The notes under the pieces are model-generated. The model did not search any database. It worked only from the letters and a program-made list of their open reading frames with translations, and had not been told where the DNA came from. Positions 49,330 through 60,432 of a DNA stretch of 64,000 nt are shown piece after piece. The position numbers and the translations under genes are program-made. Every line of letters begins with the position of its first letter. The first letter of the stretch is position 1. Source of the DNA: Vitis vinifera (taxonomy: Eukaryota; Streptophyta; Magnoliopsida; Vitales; Vitaceae); assembly GCF_030704535.1 (NCBI RefSeq), contig NC_081812.1:23411501-23475500 (forward strand), written 5' to 3'.

Positions 49330-52281
49330 AAAGAAAATAAGGGTTGCATTGGAGACAAGAGGATACATAACATTTCCATTGATGCTCTTTTCCCCTTAGA
49401 TAAATTAAGCATTTAATGATTTGCCAACAGACTTTCTATATATATATATATATTTATATATATATCATTTAGTTTTTAATTGAATCAAATTTTCATACTC
49501 ATCTCATGTTGTCATTAGACAAAGTCTCGAAACTTCAACCCTCTCTCCTTTTTAACATCAAAATAAATAGGAAGGGACAGTGTGTGAGCTCTTTCATTTG
49601 GAAACAGCAATGAATGCCATCCCCCTTTTACCTTTTCATTTTTGTTGATTTCATAAAATGGAAAATATATATAAAATAGGATACTGGCTTTAAAATGTTG
49701 AAAATTATTAGTGTTTTACCCTACAATCCAAACACTCCTAAGAAAAATCATTAAATATTTGGCCTTTATAATCCATGTTTTTTTAATACTGCATTGTATA
49801 ATTAAAAAATGATTTTTCGAGGAATTAGTTGTAATTTTATTGTTTCAAATTCACTTGGAATATTTTTTTTTAATCTTAAAAGTGATTTTTAAAGGTTTGA
49901 TAAATTAATATCATATTTCTACAAGAAATTGTTTTTAATTATTACAAGGCATTTTTAATCCCTTCAAAATCATTGTTTTTTCAACTTGATAAATTAAACC
50001 TGGTAAAACTTCTATCATTAATCCAATTGGGTGCCTTTGAAAATGATAGTAGAAACCGATCTCAAAGATCCACTTGACCTTTGAAAAAAATATAGGATTT
50101 TTTTTTTTAGACAGGAAAACAAGGAGAAAAGAAGTGATATATAATTCAATAGTATTTTAATTAAAAATATTTTAAATAGAAACACCGTCAAACAGTATAA
50201 TATTAAGGTTAATCCATGAGTAAAATCAAACATTTGATGAGCGTCAAGATTGTATAGGAAGAGAAGTTCCCAACTTTTATAAAGAATCGTGTAGACATCA
50301 GGAAAGCTGTAAATCTAAAATAGGCAATATAGACGATGTAGTTTGAGTGTGTGACGTGTGGGGGACAAACTGGGGCCCAACCACAACATCATTTCCAAGT
50401 GTTGACTAAGAACGACAGTCAGTAGCTTTGTCACATGGTTGATGAGATAAGTAGCAGCAAGCTTTGCCACTTCCAAAATATTTCTTTTCTTGTCCACTCC
50501 ATGCAATCTAACATGAACAAATGGGAGAGTGGCACACTCTTCTCCCATTTCCAGTAGGCATTCCCCGACCTTGACACCTGTGGAATGACAAGATTGCCAT
50601 GTCTGAAGAGACCAAGGCACTGTGGGAGCACTAATGACACTCAACATCAAGGAAGGTTACAAAACAAAAGAGGGCGTGCAGCTTCCACTTGAGCAAGTGT
50701 AGGGACGCCCAAAATGGGCCATGACCGAACTGGCCTAATCCGAGCCATACAATTGCTCCTTTCTCAAAAACACGTATCATCAGAAAAGAGTAGATCATAA
50801 TAACTTGTTCCTCAAACAACCAAGTAGGTGTCAAGATAATGGCCGATCTCTCTTCTTAGCTTGGGACTTCCACCCTGGGCCCACCGCCCACTGCATCCAA
50901 AGGTTGTGTCAGGCGTGGATGAAAATGCCTGGATATTTTGTCGAAATATCGATAGAGGTGGACACGCCGATTATCCGTTTGGAAAAATTGGTAAAATCAT
51001 CTAAATATTGTCGATTTATTGATTTATCGATGATTTCTCGACGCAACATGTGCATGTGGAAGGAAGAAAATAGGTGATTAATCGCCAAGAAACCAGGCGA
51101 TTTATCAGTGATTTTTCAAAAAAGCCCATTTTAAAACAAATTTATCCTAATTTTTTTAATTTATATTTTATTTTAAATTTATATTACCCTTTGTTTATTT
51201 ATTTTTTATTATTTTTCATATTTATTTCATTAATCCTATTTTAAAAAATTACCATCACTTAACTTTTATTTTTTTATATTTATCCTTTTAATTTTATTCA
51301 ATTTTAAATGTTTTTATTTTAAAATATTAAAAATATAAATTTATTACAAATTTGCTCAAATATAAAAAATAATAATAATAAAGTTCCAATATTTTATAAA
51401 TTAAAATTAATTTGATAAGATAAATTATTAATATTATTTTTAATAATTTTAATTATTTAAATTAATTAATGTTTATAGAAAAAAATTATCACTATAAATT
51501 TATAATAAAACTTTAAAAATTAAATCCCAAATAGAATATTTTATATAAATCGATTTAATTTTATATTTAAAATGTAATAAAAACATGTTTTAATAAAAGT
51601 AGTTTTTAATTTTTAAAATAAATGAATATAAATGTATTAAAAGAATTTAAACTAATTTTTTCTGGAAAAAATTTTTTTTGATAAACACTATCTTTCAATG
51701 TACCTATGTCAATTACCAAAATAACTTTAATATGTATATTTTTATTTATTTTATGATAGTGTTCTACTCAAACATATATCCTTTTGGATATAATATAGGT
51801 ACCAATATATCCATGTTTACTAAACACTTGGTGCCAGGACTAGTTTCCAATTTCCGGGAAGCCAAACAATGATATAAGTTTTGGGCCAGGTCTAATGGCT
51901 GGGTATAAAGAAAAGATGGAGTTAGCAGCCCAATAGCCAGCCCATGGAGTGAGGGATGCTCAGTTTCAATGTGTTTGATAGGGTTATCCAACATCATGAG
52001 ATTTTGATTATGTTGCAGAAGAGTCCAAAAATTTAAAAATGGGAAATGAAAATTCACTGCTTCAATTATGATGAAGTCCATTCGCAGGCGTCTAATATCA
52101 CCCCTTCTGAAATTTTGGAGAAGACAAAAGGCATATTAACATGGACGAAAGTTTGAGTAAACTGGATATTTTTTACAGGACCTTTTCCTCAGGGACCAAC
52201 GGTTTTCCATGTCCTACCATGTTGATAATGTTCTCAAAGCAAACATCATATTTTGTACACCTTAAAGTTCATCCAGATTGT
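49330..52281. other. Spacer between the second UGT and SEN54
   Basis: Holds a TA microsatellite (49438-49465), the UGT-upstream-like block (50330-50700), a GATATTTTGTCGAAATATCG repeat-like stretch near 50930-51110, and AT-rich sequence to 51760. The part 51880-52280 includes sequence alignable with 36230-36480, the far end of the SEN54 duplication. Frames found at 50315-50834 and 51764-52081 match no family I know. Confidence 0.5.
50330..50700. other. Second copy of the UGT-upstream block
   Basis: Pairs with 44650-44990 (see there). It begins about 1.05 kb 5' of the UGT start at 49276. Confidence 0.4.
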
Positions 52282-55200
52282 CTACGGTAGAACAGGAAGT
52301 TCCACTCTGTTGAAGGAGAAGAAACTGACCCGTCCATGCGATACATGGAAAAACTTGAAAGGTATGCTACCACACCGTCTCTCAAGGTCTTCAATCTCTG
52401 TTTTCAATGGCGGATGACCCCTATGTCAGAAAACAAAACAGTTCAGTTTTTAGAACATGTCAACAATAAGCAACCAAAAGCATACAAGGGAGAAGAAATG
52501 AAGCATTAGAAAATGAAAAGACTGAATTCTAATGACCATTAAATGATAGTTATGGCCTAATCCAGAGGTGTTTTCTTCAAGAGCAAACACTTCTTTTTAG
52601 TTATAAACCAAAAGAATGGTAACATTCCAAATTTCCCCATTTTAACAGAGCTAAAGATGTTATAAAATGTCAGCGAACAAGCCTATGGTGCTCCAGAGAA
52701 GTCATAATCAACATAAGAGCACAAAACGAGCAGTAAAGCATAGCACAACCTTAGGCATGAAGATTTTTTTTTTTATATATAAAAAAAGTTATTTGGTTGA
52801 TTATTATTATGCAACAGCCCCTGCTTCTTTCAGACTACTTTAACCTATCAAAATATTAACCAAACAGGGCAGTCCAGGTGACACCAATACGAGTTCTGTG
52901 TAACTAACTAGGACCATAATTGATCTTTTCTTTCCTACATCTCCCAAATCTTGGAAAACAGAATTTGAAACTACTGAGTGAAGATTTGTCATTTCCAAGT
53001 TTTCACCGCTTTTGCTATGCAAATAATTTCTGTGAAATAGAGGGAAAGCATAGCAAGAATCTTGCTTCAAATACAAACATTTAGCATAAGGAGCATGCTT
53101 CTCTTCATGCTGGAAGAATTCATCACCCCTTAAAAGATTTTAATGATGGGAACTGTCCCCTTGCAAATTTTTAAGAACATTTCCACAAAATTAATGGAAA
53201 TGACATTTTAATAAAGAAACATGGATATGAATATCCAATTAATCACCACTCAAATAGCCCACTAAAAATAATTTCCTTATAGGAAGTAGTAAACCTTCAG
53301 TAATACTAGGAGTTAAAATGTACTTTGATGTATCACAACTATGAAAAGCTATGACAAGCATGACTTCCACTTCCAATAAAATTCAGCATTTATAGATATC
53401 TTGACATATAATTTTGTCTTAAACCACACAACATTTGGGAAAAAAACTCTACGCATTTGTCAAGAACACAACTTAAACATGCCTCCTGAGAAAAAAACAT
53501 CATAGCTACATCTAACATAAGCGAAAATTTGAACATAACCTAGCAAAAAATGTTTGTCACAGAAAACTTAATGAAATACGGTTTACCTGGTTAAGCAGAG
53601 CACAAAACTTGGATCTCCTGGAGAAGACTTCCTAAACTTGCTATTAGGAAGATAGACATCAAAAAGCAGTTTAACTTCAGTAATGTGCATATTATTGACC
53701 AGTTCTATGGTGGAATTTTCTTCTTCTGATCCTTCATCTGTTCTACTGTTGCCTTCCGGGGTGCCTTGATGGGAATCCAAACAAGTTTTGGCACCCTTCG
53801 AAGTCCAAGGGATCCCATGCCGCCCAACAATGTAACCAAGAGACTTCAAGTGCCTATAAGCCTCAAAAGACTCCCAACAACATCCACACTTCCCTTGTGA
53901 AACCTTATCATATATACCTTTTAAGGAAATAGGCACATCATTATCATCCAATAGATGCAATGCCCCTAGTTCAGCCAAAAACCTACACAAAAAGCTTTAG
54001 ACACATTACTAACAAAAAAGGGTATAACTAACAAGTACTTCTTAGTCTTCTCCCCAAAGATCACACATGTGAATAATTTGTTGTATGCCTATAGAAAAAT
54101 TTAGTTCTCCTTAAAAACTACATGAAAGGTTAAAATCAATGTCTTTTTTTTTATTGTATATTTCTCGAATACTACTACGTAAGAAAGATACAATCAAAAG
54201 TTGACTTTAAGTTAAATTATACTTAAGTTGTTAACTTAAAACTTACTATTTAATTTTACTTTTAAGTATTAAAATTGTTTGATAAAATTAACTTAAGATT
54301 TATTCTAAATCATCAAATTAACATATTTATCTTCATAAATTATAACTAGTGCAAAGGAGCTCGAGTAATAATGGAGGTGGTGGAATAGTAAATGAGATCA
54401 TAGAGTTAACCAAGGCAAATAGGGGTAAAAGAGTAAAATGAAAATGTGGAGTTGAGAATAAGTTAATTGTTTTTACTTATTACTTAAAGTTGTTTTTTAC
54501 TTTAATTCATACCATTAAGTTATTTTACCAAACATACTTAGTTTACTTATTAACTTAAATTAAGTTATTAAGTTAATTAGTTTAAGTTATTAAGTTGGTT
54601 TACCAAACACCCACTTAGTCAAAGACTTTTTGTTAGGCTATAGACTTTGGAGGCTAGACAAAGTAAGAAGGTTTGGTGTTCAACTCCCCTTTGCTTGTTT
54701 TGGCACATTTTGAGAGAGCAAAACAATCATGTTTTTAATAGGGAAGAGATTTCAAATTAAAATTTAAAGGAGTTTCTAGTTATGTTCCTTTGAGAATGGT
54801 CTCTTTAGCTATGAAAATTTTACATTGATGAAATTCATTAACAATGTTAACTGTATATGGTTAGGTCACTTGGTTTTCCCTTTTTTTTTGGTGCCCCTGT
54901 GTATAACCCCTTGTGTACATGGGATGTGACTCCTTGTTTGTCGCCTTTAATCAGATTCTGCTTGTCTGTCAAAAAAATACTTCTTAAGTACTAATAGGTT
55001 CAACTCCAACACATTCTGGAATAAACTTCAAGTTTTGCTGAAACCGGCTAATTTAGACAACATAATAAATGGAAATTTTGCTAAGTTAAATTTTTTTTTT
55101 TTGATAGGTGAAATTTTGCTAAGTTAAATTACGCATTGCTTAGTGTTTACGTTACTCCTTTGCTTACTCTTTCTGTTGCTTTTCTTTTTCCTCTGTCAAG

Positions 55201-56022
55201 GCACCAAAGAAAATTGGGGTGCAAAACAACAAAATTACAAAGAAAATAGAACCATTTTCAGCTCTCATTGTGCGTTAAAAAGGAATTACATGAGATATAA
55301 ATATTAGCAATCTTGTAAGTAATTATATCATACTCAAAATATTAGCAATCGTTCACAATGTTTAATGTGTCTAATGGTGACTATTTGACCAACTTTAAAT
55401 CCATCAATAAATCCTCCACTTGACCATCCTTTACATGGTAGCACAACAATATAGTCATAAGTCTAAAACTGTGGTTGCACAGCTGTCTAGGCCATCTAAG
55501 GTTTTTTTTCTAGCTCCTATATGGAAGACTCACAATAGCATCCTTTTCATAAAGGTAAACATATTAAATCAAAAGCTCGCTCAATTACTCATATTGGGTT
55601 TGTGGAAGTTGCATTATCACATGTCAAGTGATATAAAGAATGGCAAAGGAACAAACAATAAAAAAAATTATGAGAAAACAACAATTAAAATCAAAGTCTG
55701 CAAATCTCATACAGAGTCTCCTCAATTGAGCAATAGATCTTGCCGCTATGAAGCATTCCTGTTGTTGTCCACATTTTGCCCTTCATTTCTACAACCTCAG
55801 CCATTCTCATTGCATCATTCCAAATTGCCTTGGAAACATCTTTCCTGAGAAAAATACACACAATTAGGTTGTAAAGTGCCCATTTTGAAACTTGATGGGA
55901 GTTATTGTTCTAAAAATCTACCTAAATTGTAACTTGGATATGGAACTAGAAGTATAGTAATGTTCTTCTTCATCATTGGCATCTTGAAGATAGATTTCAG
56001 AATCACTAGCTCCATCCTCCAT
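52282..56022 (-). CDS. SEN54: tRNA-splicing endonuclease subunit SEN54
   Basis: Four coding exons, 56022-55922, 55844-55713, 53982-53587 and 52420-52282, join in frame with GT-AG borders to give 255 residues, close to plant SEN54 length. It begins MEDGASDSEIYLQDANDEEE. Conserved blocks are DVSKAIWNDAMRMAEVVEMK, then FLAELGALHLLDDNDVPISL, KCGCCWESFEAYRHLKSLGY, then IVGRHGIPW, and the end VSFFSFNRVELPVLP. SEN54 is a structural, non-catalytic subunit of the heterotetrameric endonuclease that removes tRNA introns. A further exon at about 56329-56224 (MTRQLLIWKN..) can splice in frame onto exon 2 and would add 39 residues; the ATG at 56022 is the conservative start. A non-coding leader exon ends at 57097. 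The dead duplicate lies at 31490-36480 in opposite orientation. Confidence 0.93.
54202..54616. repeat. AT-rich insertion private to the intact SEN54 arm
   Basis: About 415 bp rich in TTAAGTTAA-type words, ending TGGTTTACCAAACACCCACT. The SEN54 pseudogene has about 110 bp of unrelated sequence between the same landmarks (GTCTTTGACTAAG and TTTTGATTGTAT). It resembles a MITE, but clear terminal inverted repeats were not found. Confidence 0.6.
54640..54973 (+). mobile_element. L1-type LINE 3' end, shared by both SEN54 copies
   Basis: Counterpart of 32889-33240. Ends GATTCTGCTTGTCTGTCAAAAAAA on the plus strand, preceded by CCCTTGTGTACATGGGATGTG, the usual L1 3' UTR style. Coding traces are decayed. 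Confidence 0.72.
55091..55109 (-). mobile_element. Minimal L1 insertion: tail only, with target-site duplication
   Basis: The core is a T12 run plus GATAGGT, the complement of an L1 3' end (ACCTATC followed by poly-A). It is bounded by direct repeats GAAATTTTGCTAAGTTAAA at 55072-55090 and 55110-55128. The duplicate SEN54 arm (about 32770-32800) has a single copy of this site and no insert. Confidence 0.8.
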
Positions 56023-57096
56023 TATATCAATTGCTGATAAAAATCACAGTTCAATTTTAGAAATCCAGTTGTCTAAACAAGCAACAAGAAAAAGAAAGGA
56101 AAATAAAAAACAATATAAGAAGTCACTGCACCAATAGTTTTGGTCAAACTTGCAGAATTTTAATATTGAAAAACTTTTTCTTTAAAAAGAAAACAGAAAA
56201 AGAAATGAGAAAAGATTCTGTACCCTTGTTCTGCATGAGTAGTGACACACTTTTCTTCTTTCTCCTCCAATAAGGATTAAAGCTTTGCATTGAATTGAAA
56301 TTCTTCCAAATGAGCAGTTGTCTTGTCATTGTGACTTATAACTTCATCATCAAACCTATCTATGACTCATCCAACGATGGGCTTGTGTGTTAATCTGATA
56401 CTCCATCAAATCTTTTAATCTCCATGTCACCAAATTTTTTAATTTTACTTCCTTATCCAGAGATGATTTCTAAGTTCCCACTCAAGCTTCTTCTATTCCA
56501 CTTCAGAGATTATTTGTAAAATAAAAATATTATTCTAAAAAATTTTTAATGCAAGATATTGGATTATTCTTTCCTGTGCCAATAATCTCATCATGTATAA
56601 TATATAATAACACTAATTTACCTTTTTTTCTGCAACCAATCCCATTTACTAGAAGATATGATAACTCAATCTCAAAGATGGGAAAGTTCACAAATAATGA
56701 CACTTATTCACTTTAATTTATCATTTTAAAATTCTAAAATATATAATTTTACTTCCTCGTACCCCTCATTTTAAAGAATAGTATAGGAATGAATCATAAA
56801 TCCTTGTATCATTCCACATATCGTCTGAGAAAAAAGAGAGGCACAAATGATGAACATGTTCCCAAGACCCTCTAAGCCAAATCCAAAATTGCATTCCTTA
56901 TCATCACTTTGCCCTTCTCCCAATGATACAATGATCTAGTGGATCGTACCTCAATTGATCCTCTCCATAGAAAAACAGCCTTAGCCGACTCTAAATCATC
57001 TCTTGCAAGAAGTTCAAATATCACAACCATCTTTATCATCGTACGACTTACTAGAAAGGTAAATCTTGAAAAACAGAAACTATTGAAATCCCATAC

Positions 57097-57190
57097 CTCC
57101 AGATTTGGCTGAGAGTTGCGTTTGCTGCATGCGCCGCACTGACTGCAATTCGCTTGAAAAAACCCTAATTGAAGAATTTATGAAAGGGAC
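57097..57190 (-). other. SEN54 leader exon (non-coding or alternative first exon)
   Basis: Contains AATTAGGGTTTTTTCAAGCG, CATGCAGCAAACGCAACTCT and ends AAATCTGGAG before GTATGG (donor at 57096). A GGGTTT-containing start is common in plant leaders. A close relative lies on the plus strand at 58830-58925. Confidence 0.55.
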
Positions 57191-57750
57191 GACAGGAGAA
57201 GTGGGTCATGTGAAATGAACCGTATCTACTGAATGGCGCCCCAATAGGCTTGGCCCAATACTCAATGGTTTCGGCCTGATAAGGTTAAAAAGCAGGTTAT
57301 GTTTGTTTGGTTATTTTTATATTGAATTTATGATTCTATTTACATAATACCTTTTAATCTATTTCCTTTCCTTAAGAAGTTGTAAAGATTTTGTGTATTT
57401 TATGATCTAAGAAATTATCTTTTACTACTTTTTAATGATATGGATATTATTTTTATTATTATAAGTCATATTTTATATCATCTTCCATATTATCTTTGAG
57501 TGTGAAATTTGAATTATTTTTAAGGTATTTGTTTGGTTCCATATTATCTCCCAAACTAATTTCTTTCGAACCGAGGAAGTGGTGTGACCGGGCCCAAAGG
57601 AAAAGTGAGGCAATTGGGCCATGATTCATGAAAGAAGAATTCAAAAATAGAAAGTTGGGTAATGAATGCAAAGACTGGACCAGCCAAAGTGAACTACTCC
57701 ACTAGTCTGCAAAAGCCACGTAAGGATAAGAATGGAGGACTTCTTTTAAT
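57191..57750. other. Region 5' of SEN54
   Basis: Presumed promoter side of SEN54. Mixed composition, no gene or repeat recognised. Confidence 0.4.
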
Positions 57751-58742
57751 GGGGGAATCACGTTACCATACGCAACCCCAAAAAATTTGAGCTTTTCAAA
57801 CTTTGTTTTCTGACTTTTTAATTTAAGTGTAGAATGAAAAACCAAATTACAATTTTATACACTCAAACAATAACTCTAAATTTCTTTACAAAATTACCCT
57901 GCCGCCTCGTCCACCACACCAAAATCTGTTGAAACCTCACCGGCGTCTTCTTTACAATTCATCAATTTAATAAAGAAAGGCTGATTTGCATTCCAAGCGC
58001 TTTCAAAAAACACAAAAGTTCAATAACAAGCAATAACATCACGTTATATTCTAAGTAATCACATATTCAGTCAATTTAATTTAATACAATCTCAACACAA
58101 CGAGTAAAAGACAATGTTCAATCATAAACTTTAATTTAAATAAATGGTGAAGAAAATGTTCAATGTATTTTATAGACAGGAGAAATAAACACAGTTTTGA
58201 AGGACTAAAGAACTACTTACTCTTAGTAGCAAAGGGATGTGTCAAATGTTTGGAACATCATAGAGAGTTATGATGTTTTCTGCCTGAAAATAAGTGATTT
58301 AATTTAGTTATCTAGCATTAAAAAATTAGTAACAAACTATTTGGAAAAAACCAATACGAAGATCAGCATCTTGATTATGGTACCGACACATGACAAAATT
58401 GAGAAAGTTTGGCACATCAGTCGCCACCGGTGAGAGGCAGCAAGAGCAGTGGGTCGCTGGTAGTGGTGGCGGTGGTGTTGTGGAAAGGGAAGGAAAGAGA
58501 GAGAAAAAGAGGGAAGGAAATGGAGAGAGGGGAGATTGCCGACCGGAGAGAGGTGTGAATGACGGCCAGTTGCAGTGGAGAGGGAGGGAGAAGCAGATGG
58601 TGGGTATGGGAGAAAAAACAAAAGGATAATTTTGGAAATTCACTATTTGAGTGTATGAAAGGGGTTATTTCTTTTCTATCTTACACTTAAATTGAAAAGT
58701 CAAAAAAAAATTTGGGATTGGTTTATGGTAACATGATTTTCC
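57751..58742. mobile_element. TIR element without transposase, ~992 bp (Mutator-like?)
   Basis: The left arm reads GGAATCACGTTACCATACGC, then GACTTTTTAATTTAAGTGTA and TATACACTCAAA. The right arm is its inverse: TTTGAGTGTATGAAAGG, TTACACTTAAATTGAAAAGT and ATGGTAACATGATTTTCC. Flanks TTCTTTTAAT (57741-57750) and TTTTTTTAAT (58743-58752) match at 9 of 10 bases. Long inverted ends and a ~9-10 bp duplication fit a Mutator-like element, but the superfamily is not certain. The interior is partly GA/CT-rich, and no coding domain is recognised. Confidence 0.68.
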
Positions 58743-58803
58743 TTTTTTTAATTTTTTTGTCTCCTTCACAGCTTACAAAGGGAATCATTTCACGTGGCCC
58801 TCC

Positions 58804-58935
58804 TCTAAAGTCTCACTCGCTCTGTAATAAATTCCAAGAAGATTAGGGTTTCATGGAAATATCTCAAGCGAATCAGGCTCAGTGTGGCCGATGCAGCAAA
58901 CTCTCAAATCTCTATATCCGGAGGTATGGAATCTC
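58804..58935 (+). other. Second, inverted copy of the SEN54 leader
   Basis: GATTAGGGTTTCATGG, CTCAAGCGAATCAGG, GGCCGATGCAGCAAACTCTC and CCGGAG|GTATGG follow the same order as the leader exon at 57097-57190, including the GTATGG donor. Frames starting here are short and differ between the copies, so it is treated as a duplicated leader, not a gene. Confidence 0.6.
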
Positions 58936-60432
58936 AAAACTCCTGTTTTTTGAGCTTTAGTTCTGGATTATGTCATGTGATGCTTAAGATGGCTGTGAGA
59001 TTTGAACGACTTGTAACTCAAGGAGATGATGCAGAGTTGGGTAAGGCTGCTTTTCTGTTGGGAGGAGGGCAAGATAACGATACCGAACGTGAGTTATGAT
59101 TGTTAATTGGCTTAGGAGGTCTTGGGAATATATGTTTTTTCCGTGCATCTCTTTTTTCTTAGATGATGTATGGAATGAAATTAGGGTTTATATTTCCTTC
59201 CATCGTTATTAGGTTAAAAGAAGGGCACAAGGAAGTAAAATTATATTTTTTAAAGTTTTAAAATGATAAAAACGAACAAAAAAGTTTTTCTTTTAACGAA
59301 ATTTTTCTACTTTAAAATTAAGTTACTATATCTTTTAGCAAATGCGGGTAATGACAGATAAAAGATTGTTTGTCTTAGATGATGTATGGAATATATTTCA
59401 TCCTATCGGCACAAGGAAGTAAAATTAAGATAGAACAATGAGTGATAAAGTTATCAGGAGAAGAATGGAAGATAGATTTGTTTGAGTTAGGAACATAAAC
59501 ATGGATTTGCTCGAATTGTTTGTGATAATGAGAAGACAGTGAAAATATGAGAGTGAGGATTATTGGCTTGCTTCTCTAGATTAATGACCAGACTGGACTT
59601 GATCTACGAACTAAACTCGTATTCAAGCTGTTGCTACTCAAAGACTCGTGTCCTGGGGAACTTCAATGCAAAGATAAAAGGTGATTGTGGGACTCATGAC
59701 CTGGGAGGCTTGAATGCAAGATAGAGATGATGCAAGATAAAGATAATTGTGAGTAGTGTTGTTGGAATGAAAATTCATTTGTAACAAATCATCTGTTTTG
59801 TGATGTAATGTTGTTAAAACAATTTCAATTTCCATTCTCTTGTTGCAATGACAATTCCTTTGCAATAACTAGCACTTTTCTTTGAAATTCCGTCAGTTTT
59901 AACATCCCATTCACATATATACATACATTCATGCTTTTCTCGACCCTGGGGTTCTTTCATAGCCAATGCTTTAAAATTTGTTTTATTACAGAATCCACTT
60001 TCTGGTAGAAGGATAGAATTTAATCATGAACAAGTGAAACGAGTTTGCTCACTATTGCAGCAGGTGTTGTAAGAAAGAACCGAAAACAAGTTCTCTCTTT
60101 TCTAATATGGTAATCAACTTTAAAAAAGGGAAATAAGTAAAAATCTTGATAGCAAGATGCTCATATTAACAATGGCAGCCCACTGCAACTCATAGTATGA
60201 AAAATAAGTCCCGCAAAACATTAATTTCTTTCTCCTATTATCAAACAAACAAAACAGCAGTCATGATTCATGAAAGCCTGGTCTTACTGTTTTTGTACAA
60301 AATGTATCTGTGATGCCGTCAACACCGAAGGACCATGTCATTTTACATCTCCAGAATGCAGGTATCTCAAACTGCCACATTTTGTTGCTTGACTAAGGAA
60401 GTGGCATCTCAAACTACCTATCCTTTGTTCGT
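58936..60432. other. Spacer between the leader copy and NUP93
   Basis: No gene recognised. Two similar phrases (TTAGATGATGTATGGAAT) near 59160 and 59378 hint at a small duplication. The right part should include the NUP93 3' UTR. Confidence 0.45.

Noticed and set aside
50315-50834. Two overlapping minus-strand frames upstream of the second UGT
   Set aside because: They resemble no known protein, overlap in different frames, and similarity to 44650-44990 is at DNA level only.
51764-52081. 105-codon minus-strand frame downstream of SEN54
   Set aside because: No family match, and it is not conserved as a frame in the duplicate arm; taken as chance.
58884-59099. 71-codon frame beginning MADAANSQ
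   Set aside because: It starts inside the duplicated SEN54 leader, and the frame is not kept in the other leader copy.
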